From positions 1 through 15,854 of the forward strand of contig JAFGQD010000039.1 in the NCBI GenBank assembly GCA_016935875.1: a stretch of DNA of 15,854 nucleotides. The letters run 5' to 3'. Made by a program: the position numbers and the translations under genes. Below, piece by piece: positions 1 to 6,461 of this stretch (positions within the stretch are counted from its first letter, which is position 1; the number at the start of each line of letters is the position of its first letter). The notes under the pieces are model-generated. The model did not search any database. It had not been told where the DNA came from and worked only from the letters and a program-made list of their open reading frames with translations. This DNA comes from Deltaproteobacteria bacterium. GTDB taxonomy: Bacteria; Desulfobacterota; Syntrophia; Syntrophales; UBA2210.

Positions 1-597
1 GAGAAGGATCTCGGGATTTATGGCCAGTGCCCTAGCGATTCCCACTCGCTGCTGCATTCCCCCGCTGAGGGCTGAGGGGTGGTAGTTTTCCCATCCCTTC
101 AGCCCCACGGTTTCGATGGCCTCCTGTGCACTTGCGTGACTTTCCTCTTTTGAAACGCCCCGTACCTTGAGGCCGTAGGCCACATTGTCAAGGACGGTTC
201 TGTGGGGAAACAGGCCGAAATACTGAAAAACCATGCCTGTCGTATGCCGGCGGAAATCCATAAGCCGCTTTTTGCCGTACTTGAGGATATCTTCTCCATT
301 TACGTGGATACTGCCACTTGTGGAGTCGATCAGACGGAGCAGCATTCGAATCAGCGTGGATTTTCCGCTGCCGGAAAGACCCATGATAACAAAGAACTCG
401 CCCCTGGCTACACTGAAAGAGACGTCTCTGACTGCCATCACATTGCCTGTTTTCTCCAGTATGGTCTCTTTGGATTCAAAACGAAGATCGGATTTGAGGA
501 TCTCCTGAGCCTTTTCACCAAAGATCTTCCACAGACCATTGACCTCTAAGCAGATCTCTTCTGCTTGATCTGCCGGATTATTATATTTCAAATTCAT
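1..597 (-). CDS. proV: Glycine betaine/proline ABC transporter ATP-binding protein (ProV/OpuAA type), partial at left edge
   Basis: This is the ATPase of a compatible-solute (glycine betaine/proline type) importer, working on the inner face of the cytoplasmic membrane. Only the first 199 codons are in the window; the C-terminus, with Walker B, the H-loop and any CBS domains, lies beyond position 1. Visible motifs are Walker A GLSGSGKST (residues 73-81), the Q-loop around Gln125 in VFQYFGLFPHRTV and the signature LSGGMQQRVGIARA (178-190). The roughly 50-residue stretch before the core, containing EVNGLWKIFG, is typical of the ProV/OpuAA subfamily and separates it from other ABC ATPases. The ATG at 595-597 lies 6 nt after the stop of the binding-protein gene, so the two are surely cotranscribed. 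The GAAAGG upstream is close to this ATG, so initiation may depend on translational coupling. A permease is expected further left. The family is certain; the exact substrate is inferred. Confidence 0.93.
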   Translation of the reverse strand, partial: MNLKYNNPADQAEEICLEVNGLWKIFGEKAQEILKSDLRFESKETILEKTGNVMAVRDVSFSVARGEFFVIMGLSGSGKSTLIRMLLRLIDSTSGSIHVNGEDILKYGKKRLMDFRRHTTGMVFQYFGLFPHRTVLDNVAYGLKVRGVSKEESHASAQEAIETVGLKGWENYHPSALSGGMQQRVGIARALAINPEILL

Positions 598-603
598 GCC
601 TTT

Positions 604-1608
604 CTATTTCAGGGCAGCCTTGACTTTCGCGGCTACGTCGGCGGAAACCCACTCGGTCCAGACGTTCTCTCTGTTTTTGAGGAACCAGATTGCGCCGTCT
701 TCGGTGTTTCCCTTGGTGTCCATCATATAGGCCAGGACCTTGTTGACCATAGCGGTGGTCGTTTCATATTTCCGCAGCATCTCCACGATATCCGGAGCGC
801 TCTCGAAGAGTTTCGTATTGACAAGGATGTTTACCTTGACAGATCCGTAGGTACATCCCTTGTCTTTGTCCCACACCTTCTGGTCAAATGCCGGTTCTTC
901 CAGGCGCGTCATGTCAAGCTTTCCCAGAACCCATGTGGGTTCCCAGTAGTATCCTACCCATGGTATTCCCTTCTTGAACGCCGCTGCCATAGAACCGCTC
1001 AGCGCCGCGTCCGAACCCGTGATAAAGTCGTTGTAATATTTGTCCAGGCCGTAGGTCTTGAGCTTGGTCGAATTAATCTTTGTACAGGCCCAGCCCGGAA
1101 TGGAATTGTAAAAGCGCCCTTTGGTCGGAACTTCTGGATCCTTGAACAGTTCCCAATATTTAGACAAATCAGGAACGGATTTCAGATCCGGAGCCATGGG
1201 TTTGATTCCCCGTTTTGCATCTCCCTTAATGACATAGGTGGGAACCAGCCATCCCTGCCAGTTGTCGGGGAAATTGCTTCCGAGATCGGCCACCTTGCCC
1301 GATTTGATCATTTTATCATAGAGTTCCTGTATATTCTCAGTCCAGGACTCCATATTGACATCCACATCATCCTGCATCAGGGCGGTATTGAGCATGATTG
1401 TGTCTCCGGGGATGTATTCCAAATCGTAGCCCATCCCATGCTTGACGATAAACCCGGCTATTCGGTTATGCACCTGAGCGCTGTCCCAACCGAAATCACA
1501 AAACCGTATGGTACCCTTTGCCGCGGAAGCAACAATCGGCAGCAAAACAAGCGACATGCATACTATTAACATAATAAATCTAACAAGATAGCTATTCTTT
1601 CTTTTCAT
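604..1608 (-). CDS. proX: Glycine betaine/proline-type ABC transporter substrate-binding protein (OpuAC/ProX family)
   Basis: This is the periplasmic solute receptor of the transporter whose ATPase follows. The 334-aa product starts with a Sec signal peptide: a basic MKRK start, a hydrophobic core at about residues 9-27 and a likely cleavage near ASAA (27-30). There is no lipobox, so the protein should be soluble in the periplasm. OpuAC-family features are FCDFGWDSA (Trp41), VNMESW (Trp89) and GYYWEPTWVLGK (Trp222). In this family tryptophans build the aromatic cage that binds the quaternary ammonium group, and these three are the obvious candidates. The start has a strong SD, GGAGGTG, four nt before the ATG. 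The gene is first in its operon, receptor before ATPase, unlike the proVWX order of enterics. The substrate could be glycine betaine, proline betaine, choline or a related osmolyte; sequence alone does not decide it. Confidence 0.93.
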   Translation of the reverse strand: MKRKNSYLVRFIMLIVCMSLVLLPIVASAAKGTIRFCDFGWDSAQVHNRIAGFIVKHGMGYDLEYIPGDTIMLNTALMQDDVDVNMESWTENIQELYDKMIKSGKVADLGSNFPDNWQGWLVPTYVIKGDAKRGIKPMAPDLKSVPDLSKYWELFKDPEVPTKGRFYNSIPGWACTKINSTKLKTYGLDKYYNDFITGSDAALSGSMAAAFKKGIPWVGYYWEPTWVLGKLDMTRLEEPAFDQKVWDKDKGCTYGSVKVNILVNTKLFESAPDIVEMLRKYETTTAMVNKVLAYMMDTKGNTEDGAIWFLKNRENVWTEWVSADVAAKVKAALK

Positions 1609-1759
1609 GTTACACCTCCGTATCTTTTGGGTTGTCAGAAAATTAAACGCCGAATAAGATTTGTTGAACTTCGATATACTTGGGATCTGAAGCTTTGAGG
1701 ATTGAGGCGAGAGTCACGCACGGACAAACTGGCCGATACATGAGTATGTCACGAGGACC

Positions 1760-1810
1760 TCAGGGAAATAGATGACTGATTAATTTGGCTTTCTTCTTCA
1801 TGGATTTCAT
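1760..1810 (-). CDS. Possible 16-aa leader peptide upstream of the betaine-transporter operon
   Basis: A short ORF, MKSMKKKAKLISHLFP followed by TGA, lies inside the long predicted 5' leader of the binding-protein gene. A GGAG SD (1819-1822) is placed 8 nt before its ATG, and the ORF begins about 20 nt after the predicted transcription start. The peptide is strongly basic (five lysines among the first nine residues). About 150 nt separate its stop from the downstream ATG. It is seen only as a start, SD and stop combination. I recognise no homologue and cannot show that it is translated; it may be chance. Confidence 0.25.
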   Translation of the reverse strand: MKSMKKKAKLISHLFP

Positions 1811-1835
1811 AATCAAGACTCCGTTAGGGGTCTCT

Positions 1836-1864
1836 AATAAAGCATATCAGGCCTTTCATGTCAA
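1836..1864 (-). promoter_or_regulatory. Sigma-70 promoter of the betaine-transporter operon
   Basis: Reading the minus strand, a perfect -35 TTGACA (1859-1864) is followed by a 17-nt spacer and a -10 TTTATT (1836-1841, four of six consensus bases). Transcription would start near 1829 and give a leader of about 220 nt before the binding-protein ATG at 1608. No better promoter is visible closer to the gene. The promoter lies just downstream of the patatin gene's putative terminator, so the transporter operon should be independently transcribed. Confidence 0.55.
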
Positions 1865-1874
1865 CCCGTGAGGG

Positions 1875-1917
1875 TAAAAAAATTAGTAACTTATTGATTC
1901 TAAATGGATTTACTAAT
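1875..1917 (-). terminator. Weak Rho-independent terminator after the patatin gene
   Basis: On the minus strand an 8-bp inverted repeat, ATTAGTAA / TTACTAAT (1910-1917 and 1882-1889), encloses a 20-nt loop and runs into a T7 tract (1876-1882). The stem contains the patatin stop codon and only one G-C pair, so it is thermodynamically weak. The U-tract directly after the stem and the position right at the gene end support the call. Confidence 0.4.
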
Positions 1918-2836
1918 CCGAATGGCCCAGACTTCCACTCTTCGCAAACAATCTTCTGAAGAGCGGAATTACCATGCGAATGTCCGGGATGCTTTTCCGG
2001 GCAGCCTTCTCCCCCTCTGCTATCAGGTTTTTGGCATGGGAAAAGACGGACCAATGAAGATTGCCGACACCGGGGCGGATTACGACATCTGCCGACGCAA
2101 GTTCATTTTTTGTCAGGTGGTGTGCCGCTATATCGGCTGCCCTGTCGCGTATTTCCTGTGCGGTTTCGAGCTCTTCATCAGAGAAGATACCCCGTGTGAT
2201 ATTGACGGCGATAACGATATCCGCTCCTTCCCTCTTGGCGGCGTTAACCGGTACCAGAGATATGATGCCCCCATCCGACAGCAGCATTTTCCCCGCTTTT
2301 CTGGGCTCTATCGCCCCGGGAACAGCGCTGCTGATCATGACAGCCTCGCGCAGGGAGCCTGTGGAAAAGACAATTTGTTCCCCGCTTATCAGATCGGTGG
2401 TGACGGCCCGGAAGGGGATACGGGTATCCTGGATCAGTTTGTCCGGTATGAAGAAATCGATCATGGACTGAAACTCTTCGGCGGAGAGTATCCCCGGCTT
2501 GAACATGGCCTGCAGGAGGAGGAACTTGTTCTGTAGAAAACCCTGTATCTTTTGCTTGAGAGATCCAAGCTCACCATCATGAGCCTTCTCTATGGTTCTG
2601 ATTGCGGAAGATTGATATTCTTGGCTGTTCAGATACTCATCTATCTTCCGTTCCATTTCCTCCGGGGTTGTTCCACTGGCGTATGCTCCCCCGATAAGTG
2701 CACCACTGCTGGTGCCCACTATGATATCTATGGGGATCTTTTCCTCCTCGAGCACCCTGATTACACCTATATGCGCGAACCCTCTGGCGCCACCTCCGCC
2801 GAGGGCGAGACCGATACGTTTACTTCTCCATCCCAT
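1913..2836 (-). CDS. Patatin-like phospholipase / RssA-family serine hydrolase
   Basis: This 307-aa protein is a patatin-fold lipid acyl hydrolase. The family uses a Ser-Asp dyad to cleave phospholipids or lysophospholipids. Visible parts are the oxyanion-hole loop GGGGARG (residues 13-19), the nucleophile elbow GTSSG with Ser43 and the catalytic Asp188 in LLSDGG. The FRAVTTDL and ISSAVPGAIEP segments between them are typical of the short bacterial RssA/YlbK type. There is no signal peptide or membrane helix, so it is probably cytoplasmic or peripheral; residues 90-115 are fairly hydrophobic and could touch membrane. The ATG at 2834-2836 has AAGGGG about 8 nt upstream. It is transcribed alone, divergently from the polyprenyl synthase gene, and its promoter overlaps a palindrome. 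The true substrate is unknown. Confidence 0.88.
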   Translation of the reverse strand: MGWRSKRIGLALGGGGARGFAHIGVIRVLEEEKIPIDIIVGTSSGALIGGAYASGTTPEEMERKIDEYLNSQEYQSSAIRTIEKAHDGELGSLKQKIQGFLQNKFLLLQAMFKPGILSAEEFQSMIDFFIPDKLIQDTRIPFRAVTTDLISGEQIVFSTGSLREAVMISSAVPGAIEPRKAGKMLLSDGGIISLVPVNAAKREGADIVIAVNITRGIFSDEELETAQEIRDRAADIAAHHLTKNELASADVVIRPGVGNLHWSVFSHAKNLIAEGEKAARKSIPDIRMVIPLFRRLFAKSGSLGHSD

Positions 2837-2909
2837 GAGTTCTGTCCCCTTATTTTCAAACGTTCTTGCTGACGAAACGTGATGTGCATTCTTACGTAGT
2901 ATTTATCAG

Positions 2910-2938
2910 GAGACCTTTAGATAGTATGCAAAGGTCTC
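2910..2938. repeat. Perfect 9-bp inverted repeat in the patatin 5' leader
   Basis: GAGACCTTT (2910-2918) and AAAGGTCTC (2930-2938) form a perfect stem with an 11-nt loop. Relative to the predicted patatin transcript, which starts near 2953, it would be an RNA hairpin at about +15 to +43. No U-tract follows on either strand, so it is not a classical terminator. It may be a DNA operator, a mRNA-stabilising 5' hairpin or part of a regulatory leader. Confidence 0.5.
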
Positions 2939-2959
2939 GTCCGAAAAAACTGTGTGTTA

Positions 2960-2988
2960 TCTATAAGGTGTTGTTTGACGAATGTCAA
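2960..2988 (-). promoter_or_regulatory. Sigma-70 promoter of the patatin-like gene
   Basis: On the minus strand -35 TTGACA (2983-2988) is followed by exactly 17 nt and -10 TATAGA (2960-2965). The predicted start is near 2953, giving a leader of about 117 nt. The -35 box lies inside the palindrome at 2974-2989, so a protein bound there would directly compete with or contact RNA polymerase. Confidence 0.55.
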
Positions 2989-2989
2989 A
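2974..2989. promoter_or_regulatory. CRP/FNR-type palindromic operator candidate
   Basis: TTTGACGAATGTCAAA is a perfect 6-bp inverted repeat around a 4-bp centre. Half-sites TTGAC-N4-GTCAA have the geometry of CRP/FNR-superfamily sites (FNR is TTGAT-N4-ATCAA), and TTGAC/GTCAA forms have been proposed for HcpR-type nitrosative-stress regulators in deltaproteobacteria. It covers the patatin -35 box, so repression is the simplest reading. It lies about 100 bp upstream of the divergent polyprenyl synthase start and might act there too. The regulator's identity is inference. Confidence 0.45.
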
Positions 2990-3057
2990 TAATGAGCGGT
3001 GGGTTCGTAAAAGAGTCGATTCTCCCTTTTTGAAAACAGCATGTGTCTGGAAAATCT

Positions 3058-3086
3058 TTGACATTTAGGTGTGTATAAAATATAAA
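3058..3086 (+). promoter_or_regulatory. Sigma-70 promoter of the polyprenyl synthase operon
   Basis: A perfect -35 TTGACA (3058-3063), a 17-nt spacer and a -10 TATAAA (3081-3086) make a near-consensus promoter. Transcription should start near 3093, about 26 nt before the ATG. The leader carries an SD-like AAGGGA. Confidence 0.75.
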
Positions 3087-3118
3087 TTATCGAAAAGTAT
3101 GCTCACCAAGGGATCACT

Positions 3119-4087
3119 ATGGAAATACAGGATGTCTTCAAACAGTATGCGGATGATATGAATGCGGTTGAAGACCTTATTGAGGCACGCAGGCATTCTT
3201 ATGCACACCTCATCCCCGAGATTACCGATCATGTAATTAAAAGCGGCGGCAAGAGGCTGAGGCCTCTTCTGCTTATCATATCATCCGATCTGTGCGGCTA
3301 CAGAGGAGACAGACGGTTCCCCCTGGGGTCGGTAATGGAGTTTATCCATACAGCGTCTCTCCTCCATGATGATGTGATCGATCATGCCACAATCAGGAGA
3401 GGCAAGCCTTCCGCGAACAGTATATGGGGGAATTCCGCAAGCGTGCTCGTGGGGGATTATCTGTATGCAACCTCTTTCAATGTGCTGGCCGAAGATGGAG
3501 ATCAGTCAGTTCAGAAACTCCTTGCGACCACGACAGCTTCCATGGCTGAAGGAGAGATAATCCAGTTGGCAAAATGCGGCGATGTCAATATTACTGAAAG
3601 GGAATATTTCTCCATTATTGAAAAAAAGACGGCTATTCTGATCTCCTCGGCGTGTGCCATAGGCGCCCTTCTTGCCAAGGCGCCGGAATCAGAGGTTAAG
3701 GCGCTGGCCAGATTCGGAATGAGACTGGGGACGGCCTTTCAGTTAACCGATGACACGCTCGATTACGTGGCACGAGAAGAGGAGCTCGGCAAGACCATAG
3801 GGATGGATATTAAAGAGGGTAAGATAACCCTTCCTCTTATCAGGACATTTAAGGAGTGTGATCCGGATGAGAAGAAGATTATAGAAAAAGCTGTTGAAAA
3901 TACAGAGGAAGACTACATCGAAGAGGTTACCTTTCTCGTCAATAAATACGATGGTATACAATATTCCCTTGATAAGGCCGACAGTCTTATCGAAGAAGGA
4001 AAGGCATTTCTCAAGATATTCGGAGATTCAACGCCCCGGGGAGCACTCCTTGCCATATCGGATTATGTTGTTGAAAGAAGATCGTAA
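3119..4087 (+). CDS. ispB: Polyprenyl diphosphate synthase (IspB-like, quinone side chain)
   Basis: This 322-aa trans-isoprenyl diphosphate synthase condenses isopentenyl diphosphate units onto an allylic primer, presumably to make the menaquinone or ubiquinone side chain. The family signature is complete: GGKRLRP (residues 43-49), the first Asp-rich motif LLHDDVIDHATIRRG with DDVID at 84-88, a conserved GDYLYA (112-117), KKTA (169-172) and the second Asp-rich motif TDDTLD with DDTLD at 211-215. The residues 4 and 5 positions before the first motif are small (Ser80, Ala79). In this family that leaves the product channel open and favours long chains (octaprenyl-like) rather than farnesyl or geranylgeranyl. 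The ATG has AAGGGA upstream and a strong promoter. The gene is followed after 15 nt by the carbonic-anhydrase-like gene. Exact chain length cannot be read from sequence. Confidence 0.92.
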   Translation: MEIQDVFKQYADDMNAVEDLIEARRHSYAHLIPEITDHVIKSGGKRLRPLLLIISSDLCGYRGDRRFPLGSVMEFIHTASLLHDDVIDHATIRRGKPSANSIWGNSASVLVGDYLYATSFNVLAEDGDQSVQKLLATTTASMAEGEIIQLAKCGDVNITEREYFSIIEKKTAILISSACAIGALLAKAPESEVKALARFGMRLGTAFQLTDDTLDYVAREEELGKTIGMDIKEGKITLPLIRTFKECDPDEKKIIEKAVENTEEDYIEEVTFLVNKYDGIQYSLDKADSLIEEGKAFLKIFGDSTPRGALLAISDYVVERRS

Positions 4088-4102
4088 TGAAGACTGGAGT
4101 CA

Positions 4103-4630
4103 GTGTCTGTGCCGATTTATGAGTTTGAGGGTAAGATTCCGAATGTTTCACAGGAGGCATTTGTTCATCCCGAGGCCGTCCTGATAGGAGATGTCGTTAT
4201 AGAGAAGCGATGTTTCATCGGACCGGGGGCGGTGATCAGGGCGGATACAGGTCCGGTGATTATAAGGGAAGGTACAAACGTTCAGGATAATGTGGTAATC
4301 CACGTGGATGCCGGTTTAGATGTTATCATTGAAAAAGATGTAATAGTGGGTCATAGTGCTATCCTCCACGATGTCCATATCGATCCGGGATGCGTCATAG
4401 GTATGGGCGCTATCCTTTTGTCCGGGGTTACATGTGGAGAGGGATCTTGTGTGGGAGCCGGATCGCTGGTTCCCGGCCGCATGCATATCCCCTCCGGCAA
4501 GCTTGCCGCCGGCAATCCCGCGAAGATCATCAAGGATATAACCCCCGAACAGGCTTCATATGCCAGAGAGGGTGCACAGTTCTATAGTGACCTTGCCGAC
4601 AGGTATAAACATGCACTGCGCAAAATCTGA
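4103..4630 (+). CDS. Gamma-class carbonic anhydrase family protein (PaaY/YrdA-like)
   Basis: This is a 175-aa left-handed beta-helix (hexapeptide-repeat) protein of the gamma carbonic anhydrase family. Imperfect hexapeptides such as IGDVVI, IGPGAV and VGAGSL run from about residue 20 to 140, followed by a C-terminal helix (ITPEQASYAREGAQFYSDLADRY). The three zinc-ligand histidines are present: His67 in VVIHVD, His84 in VGHSAI and His89 in ILHDV, with the trimer interface expected to complete the site. Many members of this branch have weak or undetected CO2 hydratase activity, so function is uncertain. The start is a GTG. SD GGAG (4096-4099) is only 3 nt from GTG 4103 but 9 nt from a second in-frame GTG at 4109, so the protein may begin two codons later. 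It lies 15 nt after the polyprenyl synthase stop, in the same operon. Confidence 0.88.
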   Translation: MSVPIYEFEGKIPNVSQEAFVHPEAVLIGDVVIEKRCFIGPGAVIRADTGPVIIREGTNVQDNVVIHVDAGLDVIIEKDVIVGHSAILHDVHIDPGCVIGMGAILLSGVTCGEGSCVGAGSLVPGRMHIPSGKLAAGNPAKIIKDITPEQASYAREGAQFYSDLADRYKHALRKI

Positions 4631-4727
4631 GGGTCTGATGGAATACGTATGCATCGTTTCAGCCCCACATTCCGCAATTGATTCGGGGAACTGGTCGGTC
4701 GAAGTCATATTCCGGAGGTGACAGGAT

Positions 4728-5291
4728 TTGTTTTGTGAAAAGACCGTTTACTATCGCCTGATAGCGTCGATTCTTGGTGATGTGGGGGTTGTGTGGCTGT
4801 TCGAGGGAGATACCCCTGTGATTGTTTGCGTACAGCTTCCACGAAAAGACGTGCCAACCACCGGAATACTCAGAGAGAACTACCCGGATGTCACAGAAGG
4901 TCTGCATAAAGACCTGGAGGAAACCTTTGAATACATTGGTGCTTTCCTTGAGGGCAGGTACGTCAACTTTTCGATGAAATATGTAAAAATAGACCAGTGC
5001 CATGATTTCCAGAGGAGGGTATTGCTTGAAACAATGCAAATACCCTGGGGGAGCGTAACCTCTTACGGAGACCTGGCAAAAAAGATCTCCGCGCCGGGGG
5101 CCGCGAGGGCGGTTGGTTCGGCGCTTGCAAAGAATCCTTTTCCCCTGATCATTCCGTGTCACCGGGTGGTGAAATCAGATGGGTCCGTCGGACAATTTGG
5201 AGGTGGAGCCGAGCTCAAAAAGGCACTCTTGCGTCTGGAGGGTGTGCAGATAGATGACAGGGAAAGGATAGCACCCGCCTTTTTCCGGTAA
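4728..5291 (+). CDS. ogt: Methylated-DNA--[protein]-cysteine S-methyltransferase (Ogt type)
   Basis: This suicide DNA-repair protein transfers the alkyl group from O6-alkylguanine or O4-alkylthymine to its own cysteine. The 187-aa sequence has a variable N-terminal domain (1-90) and a full catalytic domain: ETMQIPWGSVTSYGDLA (101-117), the helix AARAVGSALAKNP with the likely base-flipping Arg127, the active site IIPCHRVV with Cys144 and His145, and the lesion-binding loop QFGGGAELKKALL. The cysteine is present, so it is not an alkyltransferase-like (ATL) protein. The start is TTG at 4728, chosen because an in-frame TGA sits at 4719-4721 and SD GGAGG (4714-4718) lies 9 nt upstream of it. It follows the carbonic-anhydrase-like gene by 97 nt with no clear terminator between, so cotranscription is plausible. 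Its stop lies 11 nt from the convergent proB stop. Confidence 0.9.
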   Translation: MFCEKTVYYRLIASILGDVGVVWLFEGDTPVIVCVQLPRKDVPTTGILRENYPDVTEGLHKDLEETFEYIGAFLEGRYVNFSMKYVKIDQCHDFQRRVLLETMQIPWGSVTSYGDLAKKISAPGAARAVGSALAKNPFPLIIPCHRVVKSDGSVGQFGGGAELKKALLRLEGVQIDDRERIAPAFFR

Positions 5292-5302
5292 GGATCTATT
5301 TC

Positions 5303-6433
5303 TTATTTTGATACTGCCATATTGTCACGGTGGATGATTTCATCGTACGGTTTATCCCCCAGTACCTGCTCAATCCTGGAAGTCTTGAGGCCCTTTATCC
5401 GGTCTATATCCGAAGATCTGTAATTGACAAGTCCCTTGGCGATTGAAACGCCGTTCACATCCACGCATGTCACGGGATCACCTACGTGAAAATCACCCTC
5501 GACTCTGATGATACCCGAAGGGAGAAGACTCCTGCCATGATTTATTATGGCGTCTTTGGCTCCGCTGTCGATGAAGATCTTTCCTCTGGAACGCAGAGTA
5601 AAGGCTATCCAGAATTTTTTACTTTTCAGGTGCTGTGCCATGGGCAGGAACAGAGTTCCTGTCTCCCTGCCCGAGAGTATGTCGCTCAATATACCGGTTT
5701 TCTTGCCGTGGGCTATAATGCAGGGGATGCCGAATGCGGTCACCTTTCGGGCCGCGATGACCTTGCTTTTCATTCCACCCATGCCCACGGTATCCGGTTC
5801 GGATGAGGCGGCCGCTTCTATCTCGGCGGTTATCTCAGTGACCAGGGAGATCAGCCGGGATTTTTCCGGTCCCCTCGGATCCCTGTCGTACAGTCCCTCG
5901 GTGTTGGTCAGATTTATCAGGATGTTGGCTTCCGTGATGTTCGCCGTCATGGCGGCGAGATTGTCGTTGTCGCCGAACTTTATTTCATCCACGGAGACCG
6001 AGTCATTTTCATTTATAATGGGGACAACCCCCCATTCCGTGAGGGTTGAAAGGGTATTGCGTATGTTGAGAAATCTCTGCCTGTCGGTGAGATCGTTCAT
6101 GGTGAGCAGTATCTGCGCGGTCACCAGTCCATGCCTGCCGAAGGCATTGGAGTATACCCTCATCAGTCTTCCCTGTCCAATGGCCGCGGCCGCCTGTTTC
6201 TGGGGGAGACTTTTGAGCTTTTCCGTGAACCCCATCCTGTTCATGCCGGATGCGATGGCCCCTGAGGAAACAATGACGAAGTGGAATCCCTTTCTGGAAT
6301 AGACGGATATTTCATCAACAAGATGCTCTATTATGTCGAGATCAAGACCGTCCTGTCCCGTCAGTACACCGCTTCCTATCTTGACGAGTATCCGCTTCGC
6401 ACCCTTTAATATGCTGGCCCTTTCTTCAGACAT
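5303..6433 (-). CDS. proB: Glutamate 5-kinase with C-terminal PUA domain
   Basis: This is the first enzyme of proline synthesis, phosphorylating L-glutamate to gamma-glutamyl phosphate. The 376-aa product has an amino-acid-kinase domain with RILVKIGSGVLT (residues 14-25), VSSGAIASG (55-63), INENDSVSVDE (140-150), KFGDNDNLAA (152-161) and the nucleotide-site TVGMGGMKSKV (215-225). A PUA domain (about 284-360) follows, as in E. coli ProB. I chose the ATG at 6431-6433 because GAGAGG lies 7 nt upstream and the protein then matches family length. An earlier in-frame ATG at 6491-6493 would overlap the end of obg and add a basic stretch atypical for ProB. The gene follows obg by 28 nt. proA is not next to it; the 3' neighbour is the convergent ogt gene. 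Confidence 0.93.
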   Translation of the reverse strand: MSEERASILKGAKRILVKIGSGVLTGQDGLDLDIIEHLVDEISVYSRKGFHFVIVSSGAIASGMNRMGFTEKLKSLPQKQAAAAIGQGRLMRVYSNAFGRHGLVTAQILLTMNDLTDRQRFLNIRNTLSTLTEWGVVPIINENDSVSVDEIKFGDNDNLAAMTANITEANILINLTNTEGLYDRDPRGPEKSRLISLVTEITAEIEAAASSEPDTVGMGGMKSKVIAARKVTAFGIPCIIAHGKKTGILSDILSGRETGTLFLPMAQHLKSKKFWIAFTLRSRGKIFIDSGAKDAIINHGRSLLPSGIIRVEGDFHVGDPVTCVDVNGVSIAKGLVNYRSSDIDRIKGLKTSRIEQVLGDKPYDEIIHRDNMAVSK

Positions 6434-6461
6434 CCTTTTTCCTCTCCTCCCTCTCTGTTCT

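Noticed and set aside
565..1569. A long 334-codon plus-strand ORF opposite the betaine-binding protein
   Set aside because: It mirrors the binding-protein gene almost exactly, and that gene has a signal peptide, family motifs and a strong SD. The antisense product shows no recognisable features.
1904..2536. A 210-codon plus-strand ORF opposite the patatin-like gene
   Set aside because: It lies antisense to a gene with intact catalytic motifs and has no family resemblance; it is a compositional shadow.
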